A DNA stretch of 64,000 bases from Ustilago trichophora. Taxonomy: Eukaryota > Basidiomycota > Ustilaginomycetes > Ustilaginales > Ustilaginaceae. Under the pieces are notes generated by a model. That model had not been told where the DNA came from, searched no databases, and was given only the letters and a program-made list of their open reading frames with translations. Made by a program: the position numbers and the translations under genes. Where the stretch lies: positions 930,001 to 994,000 of the forward strand of contig OOIN01000003.1 of assembly GCA_900323505.1 (NCBI GenBank), given 5' to 3'. Positions 19,595-31,200 of this stretch are shown here, in pieces; the stretch's first letter is position 1; every line of letters begins with the position of its first letter.

Positions 19595-20566
19595 ATGTCC
19601 ACAACCAAACCCACCACGCCAGCCGCTCAGCTTCGGCACCTGCTCGCCACCCAACCAATCGTAATCGCACCGGGCGTATTCGATGGCATCTCTGCCCGCA
19701 TGGCTCTCAAAGCTGGTCACCATGCCCTCTATCAAACTGGTGCAGGTACTTCTGCCTCTCGACTCGCTCGTGCCGATCTGGGATTCCTCAACATGAACGA
19801 CATGATTTCAGCCGCTGGAACATCCATTATGGCTGATCCAACCATGCTTACCCCCGTCATCGCTGACGCAGACACAGGTTTCGGCACTGCCCCCCAAGTA
19901 GCTCGCACCGTCGCCGAATATCACCGCGCCGGAATCGCTGCGCTGCACATTGAAGACCAAGTCCAATCCAAACGATGCGGTCACTTGGATTCCAAACAGA
20001 TTGTATCTAGAGAAGAGTTCATCAGTCGAATCAAGGCCGCTGTCAACGCACGCGATGCACTACCCTGCGCCAAGCAAGATCGCATCCTCATCATCGCCCG
20101 TACCGACGCTCTGGCCGTCATCGACATGGACGAAGCCATCCTTCGTCTCCGCCTCGCCCAAGCAGTAGGCGCAGATATGGGATTCCTCGAAGGTATCCGT
20201 ACCAACGCCGAAGTCTCCCAAGCCATGTCCGCCCTACCCAACCTCCCCATGCTGGCCAATTGCGTTACCGGAGGAAAAAGTCCTCTATGGACAGCGCAAG
20301 ATGCACAAAAGTTGGGCTTCAAGATTGCAATCTTCCCCTGCGCCGGCATCTTCCCCGCTGCAAAGGCTCTACTGGCTTCGTATCAGCATCTGGGAGAAAA
20401 AGGGATCGGGATCGAGGCCGAAAAGGATGAACAGAAGAGTAAGGTGGATCTGGGAGGTGCGGATCCAATGGGACTCAGGAATTTCTTTACTGATATGGGT
20501 CTAGAGTACGAGTTTGGAGTGGATAGGGATGCTGCTGCTATTCGTGCTGGATTGGACGGTGTATAG
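19595..20566 (+). CDS. isocitrate lyase/PEP mutase superfamily enzyme
   Basis: The 323-residue protein is an (alpha/beta)8-barrel enzyme of the ICL/PEPM superfamily, which makes or breaks C-C or P-C bonds in Mg-bound 2-oxo or dicarboxylic acids. Visible motifs: APGVFDGISARMA near the N-terminus, the metal-binding ADADTGFG at 90-97, IEDQ followed by KRCGH at about 126-130 (the catalytic-loop motif, KKCGH in true isocitrate lyase), RTDAL, and a FPCAGIFPAAKAL segment. Length and motif form fit the PEPM/methylisocitrate-lyase-like subgroup (about 290-330 aa) rather than the 530-aa isocitrate lyases. Substrate cannot be read from the sequence; fungal relatives include oxaloacetate hydrolases and 2,3-dimethylmalate lyase. 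It has a single exon with its ATG after a CT-rich leader. Its neighbour on the right is convergent. Confidence 0.85.
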   Translation: MSTTKPTTPAAQLRHLLATQPIVIAPGVFDGISARMALKAGHHALYQTGAGTSASRLARADLGFLNMNDMISAAGTSIMADPTMLTPVIADADTGFGTAPQVARTVAEYHRAGIAALHIEDQVQSKRCGHLDSKQIVSREEFISRIKAAVNARDALPCAKQDRILIIARTDALAVIDMDEAILRLRLAQAVGADMGFLEGIRTNAEVSQAMSALPNLPMLANCVTGGKSPLWTAQDAQKLGFKIAIFPCAGIFPAAKALLASYQHLGEKGIGIEAEKDEQKSKVDLGGADPMGLRNFFTDMGLEYEFGVDRDAAAIRAGLDGV

Positions 20567-20749
20567 ATACCGGAGCCCCTCAGAGAAACGTATTCACGCA
20601 TCGAAAAGGGTCAGACACGCCCGAAAAATGGGAAGAGATGGTATCCAAAAGTGTCATGTCATGCAAATGCGAGTAATGCAGATGAGATGCAAATCCATTA
20701 GGTATCGTTCATGATCAAGGAGGAAATGTTCGTGATAGAGTCGTCAACA

Positions 20750-22618
20750 CTAGATGCGTGCCTTAGGGGGAGACTTGGACGCGCGCAATCCGACAACGTC
20801 GCAATAGATGGCAACCATAAAGAGCAGCGTAGCTACGATGGAACAAGCGATAGCGCCGTTGTAGAGGTTGCACCAGCCTTCTGCTGATCCTGAAGGGCAC
20901 TTTTTGCCCACGCCTAGGGTCAGCACTGCTGCCGCTCCCCAGAGGAGGCACAGTACGACGTCCCAAGCGCAGTCCCATTTGAGACTGGAACGAGCGACCC
21001 GCCAGCGAGCTTGGAGCTTCATGTTACCGAGCATACCTAGCTTCTGGCGCTTTTTGCCTTTGCGTTTCTTGCGCCGTCGCTCTTCACCGGGAAGCGTCTC
21101 GTCGTCGTCTGTATCGGAATCAGAGTCGTCGGCGGTGCGTTTGCCAAGGAGGCTAGGGTCGACGATGAGGTTAACCGTCGTGCCTTGCTGCATCATGGCC
21201 TTTTTGTTTTTCTTGCCAAACATGCCAGGTCCGCCCTTGGCGCCAGCACCACCACCTGTCATGATGGGGATGACCATGCCATTGCCTGCTCCACCGCCCG
21301 CCATGGGCCCAGCTCCGGAGGAATCGCGCCCCGACTTGCAGCATGGCTTGAAGGCGAATAGCCACAAGCAGACGATGGTCGAGATTGCTGAGACGCCGTA
21401 CAGCACGAAGGAGGGCATGGTACCTGAGGGAGGTGCTTTGTCCTTGGGTCTGATCATGATGAATCCTCCGATACCAAGTCCAGCCGCAGCGAGCGAGACG
21501 ATGCATTGGAAGCAGCGTGTAGTGATGCGGACCTTTTGACGCGGTAGCACAAGCCGGCCCTTTTCATCAACACCACCGATGGGTACTTGTTCAGGCTCTG
21601 TATCTTCGTCATCGTCATCATCATCGTCCGCTGCTTTGCCTTTGCCCTTGCGCGTCACCTTTGGTCCAAACTCCTTTTCCAGCATGCGGATGCGTTCTTC
21701 CTTGACATAGTCGTTCATCGAAGTGCGGCCGTACGGGAAAGGCCCGTAAGGGCTGCCGGGTCCAGGTGGTCCATGACGGCCGTGACTGAGCGTCTCGCTC
21801 TCCCATCCGCTCTGACCAGAGCCCGGAGGTACCATGGTGTATGCATGTCCATCTGCTGAAAGGTGACCGCCGTACCACGTATGCGACCAATTGGGAAAGC
21901 CCGGCAGAGGATCGCCGATCCGCGCACCAGGTTGAGCTCTAAGATCTCCAGCGAATGGGTCTTGTGCACGTGCTCGACCACCGGGCAGGTGGTGGGCAGC
22001 AGTGACGTTGAACATGTTGGGCGGCTCCGAAGCAGGAGAGGTCGCTGAGGTATGCATGAGAGGAGAAGCGTATACAGGAAGACTTTGGCGAGAGCGACCA
22101 CCGAGGGTATGGCTGGAAGCTATCGATGGGGCGCCGAGGCTCGGTGCGACATTGTACTGCGGTGCAGGCTCGTATAGACCTGGCGGCTCCATGTAGAAGC
22201 CGCCATCGTAGTGAGCTGGCTCATAGCTGGGCATGGCAGGCACGGAGGTGTGACGGTCCATGTAGTGCTGATCTTGGTAGAGCTCGAAGCGGCCAGGTGC
22301 TTCCGAGAGAGCTGCATGCGGACCCCACCGCTGCTCCTGAGCAGCTTGGTTGGCTGCTGCGATCTCACCGAGGTCCCTCTCCTCATAGTCTTCGGACTCA
22401 TCACGAGGGTGTTGTTGTAAGGAGTGAAGAGGGCTACGCGGTGGTTGTCCGTAGGGTGATCTGGAGCTTCCTGCCTGAGAAGGAGGTCGATTGCTTTCTA
22501 CGCTGTAACGTCGCTGATTGTGCTGTTGTTGATAATAGGGTGAAGAAGGGGCGACGGGCGGATAGGAAGGGTACGAGCTGCCGCCTGCCTGACTGCCATG
22601 GTATGCGTGGGACTGCAT
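20750..22618 (-). CDS. four-span membrane protein with long disordered N-terminal tail
   Basis: The first ATG of this frame is at 22618, giving 622 residues; the frame is open further upstream but without an ATG. Residues 1 to about 340 are rich in Pro, Ser, Gln, Tyr and Gly, with an acidic run (DDDDDDDED) near 325. Four hydrophobic segments follow at about 366-390, 401-422, 549-571 and 586-612. Between the second and third is a glycine-rich and strongly basic loop (RRRKKRKGKKRQK) preceded by an acidic DSDSDTDDDE patch. The tetraspan layout, with a cytosolic tail and a Cys-containing last loop (KKCPSGSAEGWC), resembles MARVEL-like or fungal tetraspan proteins, but no family was recognised. 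A plasma-membrane location is inference. Confidence 0.65.
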   Translation of the reverse strand: MQSHAYHGSQAGGSSYPSYPPVAPSSPYYQQQHNQRRYSVESNRPPSQAGSSRSPYGQPPRSPLHSLQQHPRDESEDYEERDLGEIAAANQAAQEQRWGPHAALSEAPGRFELYQDQHYMDRHTSVPAMPSYEPAHYDGGFYMEPPGLYEPAPQYNVAPSLGAPSIASSHTLGGRSRQSLPVYASPLMHTSATSPASEPPNMFNVTAAHHLPGGRARAQDPFAGDLRAQPGARIGDPLPGFPNWSHTWYGGHLSADGHAYTMVPPGSGQSGWESETLSHGRHGPPGPGSPYGPFPYGRTSMNDYVKEERIRMLEKEFGPKVTRKGKGKAADDDDDDDEDTEPEQVPIGGVDEKGRLVLPRQKVRITTRCFQCIVSLAAAGLGIGGFIMIRPKDKAPPSGTMPSFVLYGVSAISTIVCLWLFAFKPCCKSGRDSSGAGPMAGGGAGNGMVIPIMTGGGAGAKGGPGMFGKKNKKAMMQQGTTVNLIVDPSLLGKRTADDSDSDTDDDETLPGEERRRKKRKGKKRQKLGMLGNMKLQARWRVARSSLKWDCAWDVVLCLLWGAAAVLTLGVGKKCPSGSAEGWCNLYNGAIACSIVATLLFMVAIYCDVVGLRASKSPPKARI

Positions 22619-24511
22619 GGCAGCACAGAGAAGTGGAGAGCTGCGTCCGGGGTCACAGCCCCAATGACCTTGAGGTTGAATGGCCGCGGCCGCCCAAGGT
22701 GCCAAGATAAAGAGGTGGGTCGGAGAGCGTTGTTGACAGGACAGTGTCTCCTCCTAGTGACAGAGCATGTTGTCGGCGGGTAGAAGCAAAGATGCTGAGA
22801 AGATGCAGAGCTACGATAGTTTCGGAGGTCGTTACTGAAACGTGGCCTTTAACGTAGCTACGTGTCTCGTGGTGGAAGATGGCGTTCAAGATGTCGTAAC
22901 GTCGTCAAAGCAATGCTCGGCGAAGATGTGGAGTCTGACTTTGCTCGTCTCGGGCCTTGACAGAAGTATCGAGAGGGGCGCCTAAGAACGGTGCTGTGGT
23001 AAGTGAGCGGATAGGGAGGGAGGATGTGGGGGACGGGTCTAGTCGAAGAGGCCTGAGGTCGTGGGTGTGGAAGAGGAGGAAGAGGATGTAGAGACACAAA
23101 GTCAGGGTTCAACCAAGCTCAGCTCATCTCGACCTACAGTATTGTCGGAGCGACATTTCAAGCCCTTCAGCTGCAAAGTGACAATCTTTGTTGGCACATG
23201 CAAAAAAAAAGGTACGTTCGCTACAGCTGCGTTCTGTAGTTCGCCATGCCTTTTCTCTCGACGATTGAGCAATGTCAGGTCACAATCATACGCAGGGGGG
23301 TCGTTCTGGTCGTGGCTGTGTGGTCCAGCTCGGCGTAGATACAGACGGCGTCTATTTGCTCATCTCTTAAGCTAAGGAAAGCTCGGTCGATCCCATTGTA
23401 CGGATGCGATGCAGCCAAGAAAGAGCAAAGCGCTCCTCAGTTTTTTAACATGAAGAAAGAGAGAGCATATGATGATTTGCATATACTTGCCTTTAACGGA
23501 AAGGCAACCCAACGCAACACAACACACGTTTTGGCTGTTTCTGGTGTTGTTCTTTCTGGATTTTGGCGACATGTTTTGACGGCTCTCGCTTGGCCTTGTG
23601 CCCCTGTTGCTGTGCTGTTGCTGTGCTCTGCTGTGCTCCACACTGCGCTGCTGCTGCACAGTGACCCTGAACGAGGTCTCTGTGTTATGATTTTTAATTT
23701 CAAATTTATTTTTATCGTAGCCTGGACTGTTGTACTCAACTTCCACCGCAAACGGGCCCATGCCGTTTGTACGATTCAGGGGCTCATTTTTTATTTTTTT
23801 TTCTTGACTCGTCACGGAGACGACGAGCCGCTCTCACCTCCTTGGCATCACTTTGTTGGGTCTCAAGCTCACATCACAGCCAAAACCTCGTTGAAAGTTT
23901 TGCTTGCTGACTGCGGTTTCTCGGATTTTGGATGCAAATAATACGACGATGCGCTCGCTATGTAGCCTTGCACAAAAGGACATAGCTTCTGTGACCGCAT
24001 CGTCCATTACGCCAACTTGGTATAGAGATGAAAGATTCAGTGCGGGTCCTTCGTGCACATTCGTGCAAGATCGGCTGCCTGATTCCGGTGCTCTCACTCC
24101 CTTCCTTCAGAGTTGCAGGCCTTGGCATGCCAAGATCTTTGTGAGCAGGAGCTATCGCCTAGAGCTAGTGGGGTTAAACCAGCCTCGGAAGTCCTTTTGA
24201 CTAGCAGGCACCCTTGTAACGGTCTGCCTGGCCTCTTGTGAAGCAGGTGAGCCCAATTGCTGGTGCTCATCCCAAAATATGAGTTGCAGAGACTGCGCTT
24301 GGGCCTGTTCTCTCTGCTTTGTCCATGTACATCATGTCGCGGTGCGCACCGCTTCGCCCAAACTGCATCCATGCAAAACTGGGCGTCCCTATCTTGCCTA
24401 CGTCGAGTCAGCCCCAGCTGTGTATTGTTGCTCTTGTAGACCGACTGCGCTATGGGTTGTACAGCCGCACTCCGAGACAGGACCCGAATCTGCGAGTCAA
24501 ATGTGCCAACA
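22619..24511. other. gene-poor intergenic region, about 1.9 kb
   Basis: Short frames exist on both strands but none has protein-like character. T-rich runs occur near 23690-23710 and 23788-23805. The left part should contain the promoter of the tetraspan gene and the right part the 3' end of mzt1. No RNA gene was recognised. Confidence 0.4.
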
Positions 24512-24884
24512 TCAGCGTTTAGCTGCTTCCTTGCGAAGGTTCTCGACGATGGACTGCCAATATAACATGATATGATGAAACGTGACAAGATCGGTTAGTT
24601 GACGCCTTTGGCTCCTCTTTTCCGTATGTGATGATGAGTGACTTACAGCGACAGCTTCCGCATTGACCCCGCTCTCGATCAGCTCAACGCAAGCACGCAA
24701 CTGTTCTCGTGACAGACCTGTGTTGAGTAATTGCGACAGATCGTGCAAGACTGTTAATCGAAGCGCGAAGGATGTGCCGAGGAACAAAGTGGCTTGGTAA
24801 GTCTCAGTTGCTTTTGGTAACTCCAACGTAGCGTCACTCACTGTCCATAGTCTCCTGACTTGCGACGTTGCGTTGATCCTCCAT
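24512..24884 (-). CDS. mzt1: MOZART1, gamma-tubulin complex adaptor (three exons)
   Basis: MOZART1 (Mzt1) binds the N-terminal region of GCP3-type subunits and helps recruit gamma-tubulin complexes to spindle pole bodies. Exons by GT-AG logic: 24884-24842, 24750-24647 and 24553-24512, giving 62 residues. The spliced protein keeps the family core: QETMD, then ILHDLSQLLNTGLSREQL, then CVELIESGVNAEAVA, then a short NLRKEA tail. That matches the human order [35 protein letters not shown]. Intron 1 (24841-24751) splits the ETMD/LHDL junction (phase 1) and intron 2 (24646-24554) is phase 0. The exons are too short to be found as single frames. The gene faces atr1 across about 410 bp. Identification is strong on motif order; splice sites are predicted. 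Confidence 0.88.
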
Positions 24885-25298
24885 GTTGATGACCGAGATA
24901 TATAGAGTCGAACTGATCGAGATGGAAAAGTGATGGTGGGGACGAAAGATGTGTGATGGCTCGACGCGATCCAAATTCATGAAAGTGTTGCTCTTTACGC
25001 GTCTGGCCACGCGCGTGACTCTGTGTGTGTGTGACTTGCCGCCGCCGCCACCTTCTTCCGTTCGACCCTTGAGAAATCACAAAATGTGATTAATTGTGGA
25101 GCAACAAGAGTGACAAGGCCTCGACTTTGAAGCTGAGCCGGCACAAGAGACTGAGCCATCACTACTTGGCGCAAAGCCGAAGCAACCACCATCATCTCAA
25201 GCCTCCTCACCACTCCCAGCGGTTGGCGGCCCGCTTCTTTCTCGACAACATCTGGAGGATGCAAACATTGCAGTCAGCCGGCCTCCTTCTCCGCAATC
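24885..25298. promoter_or_regulatory. divergent promoter region between mzt1 and atr1
   Basis: These 414 bp separate the two start codons. The region includes a GTGTGTGTG run near 25023 and several CA/CT-rich stretches. It must hold both promoters, so a spindle gene and a checkpoint kinase gene may share regulatory elements (inference). Confidence 0.5.
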
Positions 25299-28200
25299 AT
25301 GCCTGCCCCCTCTAACACAGCCGCCAACGCGGTCCTCGACGCATTACTTCGCAAGGTGGTTGGCAGTCAGAACGGCAATGGTATCAACAGCAACGATCGA
25401 AATCCTATCGCTGGAGCTCGCTCTGCTAATGGGCGAGGCAACCGCGATCCTTCAGCAGCCCTCGCAGCCGCCTCGCAGTTCCTCGCAGATGGTCTTCACC
25501 ATGGCAAAGCGGTAGGACAAGGTCAGGTCAACGGCCAAGACGGCGTTCCCGGCGAGGAGTCGATTGCTCATACCCTCAACCGTCTTCTCATCTCTGGCGT
25601 CATCACACCCCTCATCCACTCACCATCGAGCTGCGAAGACACCGACGCTCTGCTATCACCAAACGGCATCGGCGTCCGTCAAGCACTCGACACTTTGTCT
25701 CGCACTCTTTCCTCATCCCCAAAGTATTTGGAACACCTCTTCGAACCTCCCGCACAAGCTTCTTCTTCTGCTTCGACTAGCGCCGTGACGCTCGATACGG
25801 CCAATACGACCTTTGACGTATGGGCATCTCCGCGTCTGCTTTGTGCGGCAGCCTCTGTTCTCGCAGCAAGTCGCTCTCCTCGCGCCATCAAGGACCCAGA
25901 TCCTGCGCACAACTGCAGAGACACTTCCCTGCAAATCATGGATCACCTGCAAGAGGTGCTGTCCACGTCCATCGAGACAGTAGGCCAAATCGACAACGTC
26001 CGCTTCATCCTCGCCGAATGTCTTCGCACCTCTGTTCACGCTCTCGCCCGCACCGGTCAGACCTCGTTCAGCTCGCAAGCCCGCCTCCCAGACTTTGTTG
26101 TGCCTGTTGAGGCTACTCATCAACCTCTATCCGCATCTTCGCCTCCATCAGTGACTTTTTTCGGCTCTCCCATCTCCGATCCGTCTTTTCGCCTAACTTC
26201 TCGCAGAGATCGCCCCAAGCCCAGCGGCAAAGGTCTCGCTGCTCTCTCCTCTCTGCAGATGGATGCTGCGCTGCCCTTTCCGTTAGGCTTGGAGACCGCA
26301 TCTACAGCTTCTGATCCTTCAAGTGCCACCAATGCTGCCTTTGCTGCCACCGTGGCTGATCGAGCGAGTGCACTTTTCCTTTCCGCAATCGACCTTTGCT
26401 TTCGTCTCGCCGCCAAATTTCCAACTTACCTATTGGATCTGGCAGATCACGCCGTCCTGTTGTTTGTCGAGCATCTTCAACATCGATGGGCGTGTGCCAA
26501 GCAGAAGGGTGCTTGTCCCGCATTGCACATGCCTTTGGCTGCCCACGCCTACACCATTCTTGCCAACCACGCTGCCTTTCTAGCCGAGTGTCACCCATCT
26601 AGTCTCGAAAGGTCGTTGCAGGTAGCGACCGAGCACATGTCAGCGCTCGCAGATGTGCTGGACCATCCTGGTGCAGATGAGCAGCGGCATCTTGAATTCG
26701 CGCCCGCTCTTCGATCGCTCGGCGCCTGCTTCACCGCTTGTGCTTTAGATCTGCCATACGAAAGGCAAGGAGACTTGGCGGCGAGTCTCCAACCATACTT
26801 TACTCTTCTCACAAGTCAGATCCGCCTAGTCGCCGCAACGACCACTGAAACTCCCGACCCGATACATCGATCTGCACAACTCTGCTTTGTGTCGGCTTTG
26901 GCTTTCTCACTCATTGGCAGCGGCCGTCGATCCGAACAACACCCGGTCAAAGAACTCGACGATCACCTAGCAACTCTCCTCAAAGATGTTGTGGACGAAC
27001 ATCAAGATTTTTCAAGCCATCGTCGCGGAGCTTCTGCTGCACGATTGCAACAATTGCGTCACCTTTTGCGTGGCAGCACGAGAGTTACTCGAGGACAGCA
27101 GAAACCCGCTTCCATGACCTCTCGCATTCGTGACTGGAAAAGACGCAAGCTCCGCGACGGAAATGCTTTAGGCAGAGCACTGATCTCTTTGGACGCTCTG
27201 CTTGCCGTTGAATCCAATCCAGCCGAGGCGCTTGACTCCGAATTGGCGAGGCGAAGTCTGATCTCCCGTACTTGTCAACAGGCCAAAGGCGGCACTTCGA
27301 GCTCGGATCACACAGAGATGGCGTGCTTCTGCGACATCACCCTCACTGAAGAACGTGCGAGGACGGAAGACTCGAGTTCATCGATCGAAAACCGCCGCGT
27401 GGATCCTGCAGCGACGGCCGCGTTGTGGAAAGATGTCCACACTGCTGTCAAGGCGTCTCGCCTCATTTCGCCTCGCACCATCGATATGTTGCGTCGCTGT
27501 GTTGCGCACTCTTCCCCGTCTGCACCTCTGCCCTACAATGGCGACAAGAATGTCATCAGCATCTTTTCCCATTCGTTGCGTTCGAAATCTCGCAGCGCTA
27601 GGCTCGCAGCCAATGAGCTTGGGTTGGCATATCAGAGGCGTCTGCTGCAGCAGCGAGACACCAGCAATGAAGAAGAGTGGATGTCGCGCTTCGGACAAGT
27701 ACCGAAGGCCTACGAGGATCTCCTGGGCGAGCCTAGCATGTCCTCGTGTCACGAGACTGCTCTGATCGGGCTTGCTCGACTCTTCGATCTGCCCGTGGAA
27801 AGCTGCCAGGAGACATGCTTGCTCACGCTCGTCCTGCACCTCGGTCATTCGAACCCATTCATCAAGGCTTGCGCATACACGCAGATTGTGCAGATCGCCG
27901 CTGCACATAGGTGTACAACGTTTCAGCTCGTTCAGAAACATTTCGAAAAGGTCTCCACATCCATAGTGGAGCGCTTCATCTCGATGCCGGACCTGTGGAC
28001 CAGCTTCCTGAGCCTGATCAAGATGAATCAGGCCACCTTCTTCAACCTCACCAAGGAGTATACCTTGCCGCATCTCATCTCCATGATCTGTTCTGGACCT
28101 GGCACGGCCGAGGTCGGCACCAAAATGATCGAGCTGATCGCTAGAGCTCTTGGTACCGACGTGCCTCGACTCTGTCATGACAACATCACGCCCATCTTTC

Positions 28201-31200
28201 GGTCCTTCTTCATGCGCTCCGCTACACTGCGAGACCTAGGCCTGAGCACTTTGGTTCAACTGATTGGTGTCGATGCAGCAAGTCTCAAGGTGCTTCTCCG
28301 CAGTCGCCAGTCGGATGTGGTCGGCTATTTGGTCGTCAAGCTCGGCAATCGAGCCACGCGACTGGAGGCCTACGCCGGTCTCGAATTCATCATTGAGACC
28401 ATCAACGGTACCTCGGCCGCTGCCAGATCCAAGGATGCGCTGTCGCGTAAGTCGAAGGTGGCATCCTTCCTCAAAGGCGAAATCCTTGCTATTCTCACCT
28501 GGATCAACCAGGAGCTCTCTGGGGAGCACGGAAGGAGAACAGCCACGGACCTCGCCTTTGCACTGCGTAGCATTGGTGCGCTCGTCGAGATCATCGGACC
28601 TCCCATCAGTGCCGTCACGCCACAGATCATGGCTACGCTCAACAGCCACCTTCAGCCAGACTCGCTCAGCCTAGCAACACTCGAGAGCTGGAAGATCTTT
28701 ATCACCACGCTACGCTTCGACGATATAGGCCCCTTTGTTGGCCAGACCGCTGCAGCTCTTCTTTCGGCTTGGGATCGCTTCAATCACGAGAGGAAGAGGA
28801 TTGCCATCTCCATCCTGCACTATCTCATTGTCGAGAATGCTGCCTACCTGAAAGAGTTCATCGACGACATTCCGAGCTTGGATCGACTGGATGCCGAGAT
28901 TCCTGAGATTTGCCGCGGTCTGCGCAGTGTTCGAGAGACGTGGAACAACGACCGACGATTCCGCAACATCCTGGACCGCTCATCGCACGAGAACACATCC
29001 ATCTGCAACGAATCGCTCAGGGAGCTGCAAGCTTTCCTCGCCGAGGAACGGGCATACATTGAAGCATTGACATCAGGTGACTCGTTCAGTCCATTGATTG
29101 GGCAGTGCATCCGCACTCTGATGCACGTCGCAGCCCGTAGCGATGCACAGCACACCGACATTCGCGACCTAAGCTTCCGCTGCTTCGGCCTGGTGGGCGC
29201 TGTCGATCCCGATCGAATCGAGCACGCTGTTGAAGAACCTCTCAAGATTGTGCTCAGCAATTTCGAGGACCAAGAAGAAGCAATCGACTTTTCGCTTCAC
29301 CTCATCCGTGACTTGCTCGTCCCAGCTTTCAGGGCAGCGACGGACACAACGCAGCAGAATGGTCTCGCCTATGCTATTCAAGAATTGCTGAAGGTGGCGG
29401 GATTCAACAGCTCCATCCTGACCACGGGTTCGAATGCACGGCCCGTGGGAATCAAGACGAGGCAACGCTTGGCAGACTTGCCGCAAGATGTCGTCGACAC
29501 GATCACTCCACTGCTCGACTCGAGGTACGGCGCGCAGATGGGCAAGCCTAGCATCCGGGAGACGCCCATCTACATGCACTCCCGCTCCTACAGTGACTGG
29601 CTGCAAAGCTGGACGAGTCGACTCATCACCAAGACGGTCGAGCGCTATGAAGCAACGGCTGCTGCCGTAGCCGCCACTGGAGCCGGACCAGTCAAGAGCG
29701 CCGCCAGCGTAGCCTCGACCATTTTTGGCGTCTTCCGTGTCGCCATTCGTTCGCACGATGTCGGCATCGCGCGGCACCTCCTCCCGCACCTCGTGTTGCA
29801 TTCGATCATCTCTGGAGACGCAATGGATCGTGAGGTCATCGTTGACGAGATTCAGACTGTTCTGAGAGACCAGGTCGAGAGTCAAACGAACTACGAGCCC
29901 GAAAGAAAGCTGCTGACGGCGCAGACGCTCTTTACGATCATGGACCATGTTGGAGTGTGGATGCGACGCAAGCGTCAAGACCTTGCACGCACCTCTCGGC
30001 GGCCGAGAATCGCCCAGGGCGGCGAAGAGGTGCTGGCGCAGGTGGAGTCGATCATGCGGCGCATCTCGCAAGAGCTTCTGGCCCAGGCATCTCTGCAATG
30101 CAAGGCCTACTCACGCGCACTTCTCAACTTCGAGCTGCGTGTACGCGCGATGCGATCGGAAGGCAAGGGCGATCTCGACCTGCAAGGCTATTACGAAAAT
30201 ATGCACAGGATTTATGCTCACCTCGACGAGCCCGATGGTATGGAAGGCATCTCGACCAGAGTCATCTCTCCTTCTCTCGAGCATCAGATCCGCGAGCATG
30301 AGAGCACGGGACGATGGACCTCGGCTCAAAGCTGCTGGGAAGTGGAGTTGCAGCAGCGTCCCGATGACCCAGAACTGCATCTTGGTCTTCTCCGCTGCCT
30401 CCGCAACCTAGGACACTACGACACCATGCGCACACACATTCGCGGTGCCTTGAGTGCTCACCCTGAGTGGGAGGATCTGCTCGACGCCTTCCGCGTCGAG
30501 GGCGCTTGCATTCTGGGCGACTGGGATGAGGTGGAAGCACGCACGAAGCACAGTGAAGCCAAGAGCTCCGAGCATTCGATTGGTCGAGCTCTGCTTGCCA
30601 TGCGTCAGAGCGACTCTGATGTGTTTGGCAAAGTGCTGGTGCAAGCGCGTCAAGATCTCGGTAAGCCATTGGTTGCTGCCGGAAAAGCTTCGTACCCAGC
30701 CGTTTACGGCTCTGTGCTCCACCTTCACATGCTTCAAGAGCTCGAAATGATCCGATACCACGGCCGGACGCACGCCGGCGATCGCGTTGGTGCACTGACG
30801 AGAGCCAACGTCTCGGACACGGTCTCGGACCTCAATCGATCGCTGGCTGCGCGGTTAAATGCTACTTTACCTTCATTCCGAACACAGGAGCCGCTGCTCA
30901 GCTTGAGGAGGACCGCATTTGCCGCACTACCCTCTTCTTTGGGCGCAGGCAATGATGTCGGCGAGGCGTGGATCGCCACGGCAAAGATCGCTCGTCGAGC
31001 CGGCCACATGCAGACCGCCTATTCCGCCACTCTGCAAGCCACGCAGAACCAGGCCACCTTTGCCTTTGTGCAGAGAGTCAAGCTGCTGGCAAAGGAGGAA
31101 CAGACGCACGCGGCGATTCGTGACCTGGTCAATTCGCTCAACACGCTCACAAGCACCTTCAAGCCTGGTCAGATCGGTGACATGTCCAAGACGGGCTTGA

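Noticed and set aside
22619..22705. Longer start for the tetraspan protein
   Set aside because: It would need a non-ATG start; the first ATG is at 22618.
24094..24588. Minus-strand frame of about 164 codons partly overlapping mzt1
   Set aside because: It overlaps the last exon of MOZART1 in another frame and has no protein-like features.
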